Translations under genes and position numbers: made by a program
Part shown: positions 22,114 through 34,100 of the stretch, piece after piece
Position numbering within the stretch: position 1 is the stretch's first letter
Layout: every line of letters starts with the position of its first letter
The notes under the pieces: generated by a model
What the model was told of the DNA's origin: nothing
What the model saw: the letters and a program-made list of their open reading frames with translations, nothing else
The model's database searches: none
Source of the DNA: Ilyonectria destructans
Taxonomy: Eukaryota; Ascomycota; Sordariomycetes; Hypocreales; Nectriaceae
Length of the DNA stretch: 64,000 nucleotides
Direction: 5' to 3'
Assembly (NCBI GenBank): GCA_020740775.1
Contig: JAHEWK010000001.1
Coordinates: 5,518,001-5,582,000, forward strand

Positions 22114-24179
22114 GCCACCTCTGGAGGAACACCAAGGGGCCAAACGAGCTCGAATCTAGACAAGTAGAATAGATATGCACCAAAGCTTGGGTAACTGGTT
22201 TTTTTTTAGATTTCTAGAAAGCTTTGGAATGAAACTCGGTTCTTTGGTCGGCCGTGAAACCATCGCCTGGAAGCACTGTGCATTGACTCCACTTGACTGT
22301 CGGAGCTGTCACAACTCTCTCCAACCTGTCACCATATAGTGGCACGGCCACCTATTCAAGTTACAAAAGTTTCGGGCTTTTCATGTACCGAGCTAGTCAG
22401 TAGTCTAGATAGGTATGCAAGCCCCTTGTCAAGATGTTAAATGCCAAGCCATGCCCCCAATCCCGGTCCTTAACCAACCATCCTGACTAACATGATGGCG
22501 GATGGTCTTTCCACGCTCTCGACGTCTGCATCATGTGGCCGGGTGTTTTTACTAGATCAGGTGTGCGAGCGTGACAAAAAAGAAGGCCAGAACAATGCTG
22601 TCGATTCAGATATACGGTAAAAGGATGAAGTAGGTAGCAAGAGATTATGACGAGAGATCAGGGACTTACCAAGGGCTGTTCATGACTTTGGTACTACATT
22701 GGTCATGGCTCAGGGGCAGAAGTGGTTGGCTATATCACACATTTAGCGATGTGCAATGAGAGATAAGTAGGGGAAGTTGAGGTGGCATTGGGTTGCGATT
22801 CGCCTTTGTCTAGAAGCGCAAGCACACGGGAGGTAATTTCCTATATAACCAGCTCTCTTCGTCTACTAAAGTAGAAACAGCCCTTCTACGCCATCTTGGT
22901 AGGCAACCTCTCTAGCGTCTATGCTCCATGCTCAAGGTAGCATCCTCAATCAAACCAATGGTCGCCAACCCGCCACCTCGGCCAAGTCATGTCTGGCCCT
23001 AATTTCGACAATGGGGGGTTTTTTTAGGGAGGCTCAATTTCATTCTCATTTTCCAGCTTCGCTTTGCAATTCACATGTGATTTTGCCGTCTCAGGCACGT
23101 TTGCGTAAGCCACGGCCGCACTGCAGCCTGCAGGACCTTCCTCAGCCCAGCCCCGGTATATCCCCCACTAATTACAGCCCTGCCAGCCTGGATTAGCGGG
23201 CGACAACGCCACAGGCGCTAGAGCAACCGCCACGTTAGCGCGGCCGCGGCGGTGGCCCAAGCCCCATCCATCATCCCTCCATCCCTCGTCTGTTGTCTGT
23301 TGGAGACGTCCATCCATCCAACTTTATATCCTCTTCATCCCACGCTCCCTGCGCCTGTCCCTCATCCTGCGACTCTCCCTGCACCCCCGACGATCTCATT
23401 CAAGAGGAAGCCTCCCTCTGCCAACAGCTCCCTTCGCCCTTACCCCTCTTTCCGGTTTCTCACCCTCGGCACCCTGCGAATCCGCCGCTAGCCGTCCCTC
23501 CCAACGTCCCAACCTAGATAATAACGTTGAAACCCCCTTTCCTCGACTCCAAGACCCCACGAATACCCACGCCAGCTTCTACCTCGCCAGCTCGTTCACC
23601 TTGTCCGATTTTCGACTTCCGCCTAACACCTTCCTAAACGAATCCCCATCGAAGTACCGCCACTCTTTGCTACATCCGGGGGTTACAACTAGCCCATTCT
23701 CGAATTCACGATCTCGGAGTTGTATCGATTCATATCGACACCCTTAGTTGCGAACCGCAGCACACACACATCACCAGTTCTTAACTGATTGATTTTTAAT
23801 CCTGTGGCCATCTTCACAAACGAGCGATTCTCCCAGATCGCCCCCTCTTCGCCACGGGACCTTGTGGTCTTGCCAGGCGATGTGGCGGGGGAGGTGGACC
23901 TCGTGAACTGATACCTGGGGATCGAGGTCGGAAGTGCCCAACAAACTTGCCCAGAAAACAGAATCTGCGCACAGCTCGTGGTTCCATGAAGTGCAACGAA
24001 TAATCACGACTCCTCAACCCTCCGCCTTTCGGAAGCGCCCTCCCCTTCCGTCGGTTCTCCGAACTCTTAATTCTTCCCTAGTCATCCAGCTTCTCGCCTG
24101 CCATTCAGCCTCGATCATTTCCGTTTGATCGCCTCGACTACAACTCGCTGGTGTTTTCAGTCTTCTGCACTCGCTGGGG
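22114..24179. other. Long intergenic region and leader before the retropepsin-like gene
   Basis: About 2.1 kb with no convincing gene. Two short frames (22921-23196 and 23252-23491) are Pro/Ser-rich and match no motif. From about 23240 to 23700 the plus strand is strongly pyrimidine-rich (repeated CCATCC and CCTCC words), typical of a fungal promoter and leader. Confidence 0.5.
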
Positions 24180-26113
24180 ATGGATCCACGATTCGCTACC
24201 AATCGCGAGGATCTGTATAACTTACAGATGGAACTGAAGCAAGTCCAATACACGCAGAGCAATCATGCAGAGCGACTTTTGCGATTGGAGAAACGACAGG
24301 CAGATGATGCCGCGCTGAAGTCCGTTTGGAACTCTCCTTTTCCTGGCGTCCTTGGTGGCACACCCCAGCAAGGTATGTCAAACGCCTCCCTTCCCTGTCT
24401 GGAACTGTGAATGACTCTAACCGCGTATACCCAGGCCCAGTTCAAATGCCCCACGCTGACGTATTTGATGACTTGGATGAGCAGGGTGAGCAACTTCTGG
24501 GCTCCCTCCATCTAGGCCCCGCGGAAGAGGAGCCAGTTCGTCGGGGTGCCGCTTCGCGAGCAAATAGCGTTCGCTTCGATGAGAGCGCCTTGCACGGATC
24601 CAACTGGGGTGGCCAGAGCAGCCGCCATTCAGGCGATTTTGGTCCTGTCCGGCCCGGCAGTGGCCTCATGATGGAGCGCTCGCTCTCTCACAAATCTGAT
24701 GGAAGGCACAGCTCCGCCGGACATTCGGTGCATTCCCACCACTCTGTTGCATCGGGCCGAGCCAGCAGCTTGGGCCTCGATAACAACTTTGCGGTTGGAG
24801 ATGATGACGACGATTCGTTCAACATACCGGAACCCCCTCCTTCCTTCTTCGTGCTTGGGACAGTCCCCTCGATAGTCCGGTGCTGGCTGACAACCAACTT
24901 TGCCCATGGCACCCTCCTCTATGCCGATGTCTGCTCTGGGTCTCAGAAGTCCACCGTCGAATTTTCTCTTCTCAAGGAACTTGACCTTCTGGATGATGTC
25001 CAACGCGACACTGACGGGGTATACCGCATTAGACTGAACGTCTACTTTGCTGAGGCTGTCATCACCCATCATGGAAATCGGTCCGACCGGTCTGACGGCC
25101 CCAGGGCGCCAGTCCCCTCCATCACGGTCTTCTTTGAGGTCTCTGGAACAGAGCAGGTCGTCCAAGGCACGGATCGGAAAGCGATTGGAATTTTCTTAGG
25201 CAGCGATGCCCTGCGGGCTCACTCCGCGGATATCCTCTTCTCGCAAAACACAATGACCCTCTACGGAGACGAACGAGAACGACTGCAGGTACCTTTTGTA
25301 CGCCCCGAGGATGATACTGTGTTCCGGAACCTTTGCACGACCAACCTTATCCCTGAGAAGCACAAACTGAATGCCAGTGCTGCGCCGTTTGTCTTGGGCG
25401 AGGCAGACCAAGGCATAACTCAGGAAGGCATTTCGGACGCAGGATCCAACGCTTTGCATGACGATGAGTCCCATGGCGGCGTCTCCCCTATGGCTTCTCA
25501 GGTCGTGCCTAGCAAGGACCTTGAGCCCAGCAGTAGCCTGTCTGATGCGGGCGGCGACGGCGATAGGCCCAGCAGAGACGCCAATGGCTCCGAGTCCGGC
25601 AGTAGAGAGGGAATGGGCGGGTCGTCGTCGTCGGAACCCCGCCGGGAGTCTTCTGCTGGCATATGGGGATCCTGGCGCCAGGGGACGAGCAATGGAGCTG
25701 ACGGCTCCCGGGAGAGTGGGCTGCTGAGCGGATACCAGCCGGCGGGCCGGGGCAACCGCAACATGAAGGTCTTGAAGCCCCAGAAATCGGGCTCGACATC
25801 TGCTAGAACCGGTGCGTCCTACGAACCCCCTCCATCGTCCAAGGCCTCTAGCGAGGGCCGACGCAAGAGCCAACCCATCCTTGGTGGAGAGAACGGCAAT
25901 AGATGGGATACGAAGCGGGTAGCAAGCATCAGCGGGGAACCGAAGTCGCAATTGCAGCCTCAGTCGCAGCCGCAGCCGCAGCCGCTCGGGAACCGTGAAG
26001 TGCGTAACGCGAATGCGCTGCCGCGATCCGCCAACCCCGTCGGCGTTGCTTCAGCCTTCTCATGGATGACACCGACGACGAAGCCCAAGGGAACTACTAC
26101 GGGCATGGAATAA
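24180..26113 (+). CDS. Conserved fungal protein with a degenerate retropepsin-like domain
   Basis: Exons 24180..24372 and 24435..26113, 623 aa. Residues 1-45 form a probable coiled coil, followed by a polar Ser/His/Gly-rich linker with an acidic run (five Asp in DDDDDS). At about 24838-25345 there is a folded block: SIVRCWLTT, then LLYADVCSGSQKS, then IRLNVYFAEAVI and finally IGIFLGSDALRAHSADILF. Spacing and hydrophobic pattern resemble a retropepsin-like fold (the D-S/T-G strand and the hydrophobic-hydrophobic-Gly strand), but the catalytic Asp position reads Cys. The last 200 residues are low-complexity with a Gln/Pro repeat near 25951-25983. I have seen similar fungal proteins labelled ubiquitin carboxyl-terminal hydrolase 19, but no Cys/His protease box is visible, so I do not adopt that label. 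Function unknown. Confidence 0.72.
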
Positions 26114-26485
26114 CCTACGGTAGTGATGATGGGTAGTTCGGTTCAGTTGTTTGTGGTTCCAGTGCCTGTTTTCTTCTTTTTTGGACCTCTTTGTAGACTC
26201 CCCCACGTCCCCCACGAGGCATGTTTTCGACTAGAAATAGTAGAGGAGGAAATTCACATTGAACCTACAATCGAGGCAAGGGATGGTGATGATGTGGTAG
26301 TCACGGCAGTTGTGTGTAATGAATAGCTTGTCAGAAAAGGAGACCCCATCAGGCTCCATGAAAAACAAATTAAAGTTGCGAAACGATGGCTTCTTTGGCA
26401 TTGGTCTCTTTGGCTGATGCGATATGAGTGTTGTCTATGCTGGGCTTCGGCTTGCTCGTGGCTTGCATACCGATGTCGTTGTTTC
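26114..26485. other. Convergent 3' spacer
   Basis: A 372-base tail-to-tail gap between the retropepsin-like gene (+) and the isochorismatase gene (-); presumably both 3' UTRs. No gene is seen. Confidence 0.5.
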
Positions 26486-27561
26486 TCAAATCTTGGGACC
26501 AGGGGGCAGCGATTCCCAGACCTTCTTGGTATCGGCCATGGACCCCTTGACGACGTTGAAGAGCCCCTTGAAGCCTGGGTGAGAAGCATCGCCAACGCAC
26601 TCGTACATCCAACTCTCGCTCGACGTAACGGTGATGCCGGGCTCGGAACGCAGACGATCCAGGGCCACGCCAACCTCGCCAGGGTTGCACGAAGAGACGC
26701 CGTCGGCGAGGACGTAGACTTTGTGGCCGGCGTCGCGCAGGTCAAGCGCGGTCTGGGTGATGCAGATGTGCGACTCAATACCGACAAGCGCGATCTGCGA
26801 AGGCACGGGCAGGGCGGCAGCGACAGGCGGGATGTACATGGAGAAGCGCGTCTTGTCATGCGGCGGTGACGGGAGCAGCTCGGCCAGGACAGAGACGGTC
26901 GGGCCGAGCTTGGCGGAGGTTTGGGTGGTGGCTATGACGGGGATGGAGAGCGGCTTGGCGAAGTGGAGGAGCTTTTGGGTGGTGAGGACGCTGGGTGGGA
27001 GGTGTCAGCATATGTCGCGAGTGAGTTGGTGAGGGTTGAGTTTTGGTGTTGAGGGGTGAGATGCTAGGCCTCGGCAAAGCCATCGCGGTGGGCATATATA
27101 CGCGTACATCTTGTCAAACTCGTGGATGGCATTGCGGAACTTATCCTGGATATCGCAGACACTGAATTGGGGTTTTATTTAGCTTTTCATTCATCTCTCG
27201 GTCGTCTTGAGGACGTCTCCAGCCGCCTTGGGCGAAGTTGACGTAGCACATACAGAATCGCTGGGCTCTCTGTAGCTTCGGGTCAGATTACGTCTTCTCA
27301 GCACAACGATGAGGACAGGAACTCACTGAACCGCAGCTGGGTCGGCGCGGAGGAGGACATGGTGCGAAACGCAGGTCGCTCGACGAGGCGATTGTCTATC
27401 CTGGAACTGCGCAGGAAAGGAGAAGCAGAGGTAGAGGAAGACGGCTGAGGCGAGCGACGCTGCTGCGAATAGCGGCGGCGGAGACCTGGCTGAAGTTGGA
27501 GGTAAAGTTGCGATCTACACAGGCCACGTCGACAGGGGAGGGCTCTCGAGCTAGCCTGCAT
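26486..27561 (-). CDS. Isochorismatase-family cysteine hydrolase
   Basis: Exons on the minus strand: 27561..27327, 27269..27254, 27161..27108 and 26990..26486, 269 aa from the upstream ATG (202 aa from the ATG at 27360). Exon 2 is a 16-nt micro-exon whose inclusion restores the family start KSPAILVCDIQ. The isochorismatase triad is visible as D87 (VCDIQDKF), probably the Lys of TSAKLG, and C178 (IESHICITQ). The family hydrolyses amide or ester bonds in small molecules; the substrate here is unknown. The 67 residues before the family start are Arg/Ser-rich with no acidic residue in the first 50, like a mitochondrial presequence, so the longer start is preferred but not proven. It lies downstream of MDN1 on the same strand. 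Confidence 0.82.
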
Positions 27562-28124
27562 CACCGGGGAAATAGGACGACGGACTAGCTTAGTGCAAGG
27601 GAGAAAAGAAGCAAGCAAGGTGGGTTTAATTGAGCCGGTTGCACATCAGACAAGTAGGTAGGTAGTCACACAGAATGCAGGACACGATGGATCCACATGC
27701 GAGAGACACCGAGACAGGCGGCCTGAAGGAGGTTTAATAGTTGCAAGATAGAAGGCTTCAGGCGATTTGCCGCCATCCGTCATCGCGGGGCAGCGGAAGC
27801 GGGGCGGGCGGTCAGGGAGGGTCCAAGCTAATTAGCAGGTGCATTAGCGGGGTTTTGCTGGGTTCAGTGGGCTTACAGCGTGTTCAGATGCTCCGGGGCC
27901 CTGGATTATCGCATGTTCTAGAGCTCCGGGGGACTTGCAGCACTGGGTGTAATGTCCAGGGTGTGTAATAACCAATTCTATACTTTTATATTCCGTCTAT
28001 CAAACATTCATTCAATGTCACAATTCCCTCGCAATGCAACGTCTAAATAAACAACAAACAAATAAGAAACATCCCCAACTCCATGGTATGCATCCATGTC
28101 CTCAGTAGACATAATCATCATCTA
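27562..28124. other. Spacer between MDN1 stop and isochorismatase start
   Basis: A 563-base gap between two minus-strand genes: MDN1 3' end plus the isochorismatase promoter. No gene or strong motif is seen. Confidence 0.5.
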
Positions 28125-31100
28125 TCAAGCATTAACCTCTGCAAACCACGTCCGCAACAGTCCCGCCAGTGCGTTCGGCAGCTCGTCCAGATGGTGCACA
28201 ATCAGATAGTACTGGAACGGGAATGTGTCCAGGTATCGCTCAATCACCACCCGGCTCTCTCCGCCGTCCCGCACAAACTTGGCCTCCTTCAGCTCCAACA
28301 CGCTGTCTCCCTTCTTCTTGTCTGTGTCGTCCATGATGATGAACACGATCATCACCCGCTCCTCCATCGCCTCGCGTAGTTGCCGTCGAATCGACTCGTG
28401 CGCCGACGATGGCGTCAAACCGTCTGAGAGGATCAGCGCCAGCTGCCACAAGTCTGAGCCTCCACCGCTCTGCTGGCGTGCCCTTCGGAACGTCTCCATT
28501 GTCTCACGGATGAGAAGTCCAATGTCAGTTCGGTCCTGCGCGAAGCTGAACTTCTGAAGCACCTTGGCACCCGCATCAGATGCGAACGGATCCGTCAAGG
28601 AGTGTGCCGTGAAAACGTCTGCTCCGAAGCCCATCACGCCCACTTGGCCCGCCTCCAACATCGTCAGCGATCGCGACACCATCACCAGAGACTCCATTGC
28701 TAGCGTGCCCGACGATGACTCTCCCATGCTCTTGCTGTCGTCCACGCAGAGCATGATTTGATATGTGCGCTTCGTCGGGATGGCTCGTCGCATCCAGATC
28801 TTGTCCCGCTTGTAGCTCGATGCAATGTACGGAATAATGCGCTTAATGTTCAGCCGCTTACCCGTTCGGAACGCTCCAGAGAGCTTTGTCGACTGCGATG
28901 GCGTCAGGATCAGTCGAAGTTGCGATGTCAGAGCCAACGACAGCGAGTGCGTCTTGGTCTGAAACTCTGACCATTGCTGCATCGACTCCCCAAAGTCCCG
29001 AAGCGGCCGCTGGTCATCCGAGATGTGCGTTGTCGAGAGTTGCGTCGATGTCTCTTGAATCTGAGCGTCGTCCTCCTCTTCTGCCATCGGTGCCTCTGCT
29101 TCCGAAGGAGTGGATTCACGGTTGTAGTTCCCTTGTCGCGTCTTCACGCCTGATCGGGTATCGTCTTGATCCTTGTCGTCGTCCTGTTTGTTCGCATCGG
29201 GCGCATCCGCCGAATCGGTGACATCCATCTTGTCGGCCTCCTGCTCAGCCTCTTCATCCTTGTCTTCCTCCATCAGGCGGCTGGTAGGATCTTGCTTCTC
29301 CTCATCAATCGCCATCGACTCATCCATGGGCTGGACTTGGTCATCGTCTGCGGTTCCCATGGCCTGTGTGTCTGCAGCGGTATCATCATCTTGAAGATGC
29401 TGGAATTCCCGTCGGCTTTGGTCTGCATCAGGATCCTGCTGCTGATCTTGCTGGTTGTCGTCCGTGGGGTCGGCGCTCTTGATGTCCTCCTGCTGCCGGT
29501 GCCATCGTTCCAGGGCGTCGCCAAGCTTCTTGAACGGGTCGCTGCGTGCCGAGTCTGCACTGTCTTGTTCTTGCTCGGCCTTTTCCATAGTCTCCTTCGA
29601 TCGAGACATGGATCCCTTGTTGCCCGTGCTTGTGTCTTGGTCGGCAGCTCCATCGCCCATCTCACCGTCTTCTTGCTGAGCTGCGTTGCTCTGGAACTTC
29701 TCGTCCACATCCATGGACTCGGCATTTTGATCTTGGCCAGAGCTCTTGACATCGCTAGGTGCGGCGTTGTCTGTGTCCGCAGTGGCGTTGTCCTGGGGTG
29801 GTTGGGTCTGGTCCGTTTGCTCTTCAGATTCGTCGGGCTTCTCCTCCTCTTCCTCAGACCGAGGCTCTTCCTGGACTTCGTCGTTGGCCCCAGTCTGTTC
29901 TTCGGCCTTCTCTTCGTCGTCTTCACCGATCTCCGGCTCATCCTCCTCGGCTTCTTCTTGTAGCTGTGCCTGAGCGGCGCCATCGTCAGACTCATTATCC
30001 TTGTCGTCACCCATTTCCTGATCCTCGGCCTCTTGTTTCTCTTCCTCAATGTCTGACAGCGCGTCTAGATCATCGCTGTCTGAGCCCGATTCATGCTCAT
30101 CGCCAAGATCCAAATCCATCTCGTCAGGGAGAGCCAGAGTGTCATTCTCCTCTGCGGTCTGCTCTTGTCGATTCATCTCCTCCTGAGCCTTGACGTCTTC
30201 TTCCTCCGCATCGATCTCTTCATCCTCCTGCTCGGCGGCGTCGTCCATCTCTGGGTCTTCTTCGCCATCCTGCTTCTTCGCATCTTCATCGGCTGCCATC
30301 TGCTCATCGTCCTTCTTCTGGCCCTTGGCCTTATCTCCTTGCTGATCTTTCTCTGCTTTCTCCTCATCTTCTCCATCCCACATCTTCTCGTCGACGGCGG
30401 TAGGGTCTAGATCATCAACGTCCCCTGCTTCCTCATCAATATCGTCATTCTCCTCTTCCTCGTCCCCATTCTTAGACCCTTCTTCGTCATCGTCGGCTCC
30501 ATCAACGCTGCCCATGTCACCCTCCAGTTCTTCGTCTGCCATGTCCACGGCATCCTTTTCATCCTCCATCTCTCCACTTTCCTCTTTGTTGGCTTCCTGG
30601 GCGAGTTCAGAGAGGTCCTCGTCTGGCTGGATATCCTTGCTGATGTCTTCGGCACCCTCTCCATCTCCAAGGCCAGTTCCCGATTCTACCTGATTCGACT
30701 CGCCAGATGTCTCGTCAGACTTTTCTTGAGGCGTGCAGAATCCCTTAGAAGCAATTTGGGTGAATGACTTAGTCATATTGTAGGCCATGTGCGCCAATGC
30801 CCCATGGATGTTGACAACTTGCGCAACGGATTGCTGACTCAAGGCAAGGAACTCGACCATGATGGGAGTTGCAACAGCCATCAAGCCCATGGCTGCTTGG
30901 CTCAGCTGCGGTTGCTCTAGGTCAATATGCTTCATCATTTCGATACACCTCGCGGTGCTCTTTTCGACTTCATTAATGTGAAGCTTCTTGATCAGAGACA
31001 GGAACCCGTCGCTATGCTTTGTGAGCCAGCCAGCTTGATCCTCCTTTCTGGGAATTTCCGTTGCCATCTTCCGTGCTCCCTCGACAGCTACGAGAACCTT

Positions 31101-34100
31101 ATCGCAGAGCGTTGAAATGGCATTGGCGAAAGTCGACAACTCCAGCTCCGATGTATGTGTATCAACACTGTGCGTTGTGATATCAGACCAGCCAAGCACT
31201 TGCTGGAGAACGAAGCCCAGATTCGGGTGCTGCGAGATCATGTTGTCAAGGCTGCTTCGGAAGCTCTCCAGTTCAGTAGAGAAGTCTAATTCCACCTTCA
31301 CTTCCCCCTCTGAGACCAAGCCTTCGGGCAATTTGCTGAGGGCATGGTATGTAGTCTGGAGTGTTTGGAATCGGCCAGACCAAGAACTCAGCTCTCCTAG
31401 GACCGAATCATGTTTTGTCTGGCCCAATTTTTCGTGAATCTGAATGAGACGGCTGGCGAATTTGAGTACCTCAATCAACCAGGGAAGAAGGCGATCCCAG
31501 TCAGAGTGAGTGCTCTTCCGGACCAAAGCACCATTATCTATGAAATTTCCGAGGCTTTGGAACTGACTCGTTGATTTCTGGAGTGCTGATAGCGACTGAG
31601 CAGCCAACGAAATGGAGTTCCTCTGAATCAAAATCAGGTTGAGCATGCCCTCGACAAATCCAATACTTCGTCCAACCTCGGCACCGGTAAGATCCTCGGA
31701 GTGGTCTCGGGCGGCATTTCTTGCCTTAGGAGCAAGGTCGAGGATCTTGTGGAAGTAATAGTCAATTGCTTCCATCGACTTGCTCCCGGTGAGTTCGACT
31801 GGTTGAACAAAAGCGAGGACAGCCGATAGTGAATCCTGCTCAGCAAGCCTGTCCTGTCCAAGGTTGAATTTCAGGCCCATCTGTCGGAGGTCGCGCAAAG
31901 TATCCGCGAATAACTTCCGCTTTCGTATTTTGAGATGCTTGATTTGGTCCTTGTTTTCGTCGGTCAAGAATGGAGGGGTTTCTTTCCGCAGCTCAGCCAT
32001 CGACTCGTTCAAGCTTGCGATGAAGTCATCCACAGCTTGAGGAACTGCGCTACTCATTTCTGGTGAATCGGAAACCCTCCGCATCACGGAAACCGTCTTC
32101 GAAACATTAGCAAGACGTCGGTGGTTATCGATCCATCCAGGCATGGTCTCGCTCAGGCGGGAGAAAGCCTCGGGGAGAACCTCGACAGAGGCACGCTTCT
32201 CAAACGGCTGGGATTCCCGTTGCACATCTTCATCCGGAAGACCTTGCTCAATGATTTGCTTAGCTTCTTGGCCGAGGACGCCGCGGAACTTTCTGACAAG
32301 GCGGAAGAGTTTCTGGTGTGACTTTCGGGCACTTTCTCGGAGAGCATTGATATTTGTGTCCTTCCAGCTGGCCATGAGTAGGACATCCTTCATTTTCTTC
32401 TCGATCGGCAGACGTCCCTTTTGGATGGTTTCGCCCATGACCTTTTCGTACCGGGCATAGTAAAGAATGAAGTTGGCCAGTGAGTTGATAATGACATCCA
32501 ACAAAGGATAGTCTGTAACCAAAAGCTGCAAATGGCTCTGAAGTTGTCTGAGCAAGGCCAGGCGAGCCTTGAACTGGCCAATGATGGAGGTCGAGAAATA
32601 AACTCCCAGATTATCGATGAGAGAGGTTGCGTAAGCCTTCAATTCGTCGACCGAGTCCACCATAGACAGAGGAACGGCAATGACAACCTGGTAGGCAACA
32701 AACCACCAGGAGTAAGCATCGTTCTCGCATTTCTTCTGCTCCATGTCAAAGAGATTATCCCAGGTTGAGAGCTCCAATCGTCGCCAGCGAATCACAGTAT
32801 CAGTAAGAGCATTGTGGAGAGGAAGAACCGTGTGTACACGGCTAGCCCATCCTCCGAACTGCCACTCGTAAACATGACTGTGGAGATATTCCACCTTTGG
32901 CAAGATCTTTATCAAGGGCTCGGTGTGGACCAACTCAAGAAGCTTATCGCAAGCCTCCAGAACATCTACCAGCGGTTGCATGTGTCCAATTTCGTCGACA
33001 AGTTGGAGTTCGCGGAATCGAGCCTTGATCTTGTGAACCAAAGCAACAAGTTGACGCGCTTCGGGAATATTCGCGTCAGTGTAAATGTTGTACGACTTAT
33101 CAACTGTGGCCGAGAGCGATTCGATCTTGTCACTGGCCAAAAGCATTGTACTGGCCAGCATCTTGCTCGTCAGGCCACGATCGATGTTGGAATGATCCGC
33201 AGTTTCAATGCTAATGCGATGTCCCACGATCCGGCACAAATCTTCAAGGGCAGCCGTTGGCTCCTTTCGATCAAGGAAGATTCGCTTGTGAACTTCTGCC
33301 ACTCGCAGGGATTGATCACGAACCTCATCTCGTTTGTTGGCGGGAGTGTTGTTGGTGGCAGCTTCATCGTCATCATAGCTGGGGAAAAGTTCGTTGAATT
33401 CCTCTGCATCAAACTCTTCTTCATCTTCCCAGCTACCTCGGAAGCGGTACAGGCTACCATTGGCAGCCGCTTCTTTGCGGTCCGCATCAAGCCTCTTGGT
33501 CCACTCGTCGTAGAAGCTGTGGAAAGATTCAAAGACCAACTCACGGGCTCGAGGGGTAACAGTGTCGATGTCTTCTACGGTGACGACGGCACCCATATAG
33601 CTCAAGAACTCGAAGCTTCTTCCCGGAAATGCACCCGTCGTTTGGTTCCACATCGTACCTCCTAGGAATGGCGTAACTTGAAGGAGTTCTTCGGAAGCAG
33701 GAGTAAGCTTGACGGCCGAGTTTGCATCGCACAAGGAGAGACCAATCAAGAGACATCGCAACAGGTTTGATGTTGGTCGCGTCATGTCTTGGTAAGCCTC
33801 AAATCGAGCAGATAGTCGATCCAAAAGTCGAAGGACGTTTTCTCTGACGAGCTTCAGCTCTTCGGTAGCTCGTGCTGGGTCAGAGTCGATGAACTGGAGA
33901 GCCGAGGCCAGGCTAGGTCCAGTGACAGCTTTCAGGACGTTAGAAAACTCAGCATGTAGTCGGCTAAGTTCCGATTGCTCTGGTCTGTAGATCGGCTGAA
34001 CCTCTTTTGGCAAAGGTCCGAGGTCAACTACCTCCTGTTCCCGGATTTGAATGCGCTCGTTAGTATCTTGTCCGGTGAAGCGTTTCTCGAAGGCTCGCAA

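Noticed and set aside
22921..23491. Short plus-strand frames of 91 and 79 codons
   Set aside because: Pro/Ser-rich composition from a pyrimidine-rich promoter stretch; no motif or splice partner.
29166..29963. 265-codon hydrophobic plus-strand frame, looking like a membrane protein
   Set aside because: It is the complement of the Asp/Glu-rich midasin tract: GAN codons read in antisense give Leu/Val/Ile, so the hydrophobicity is an artefact.
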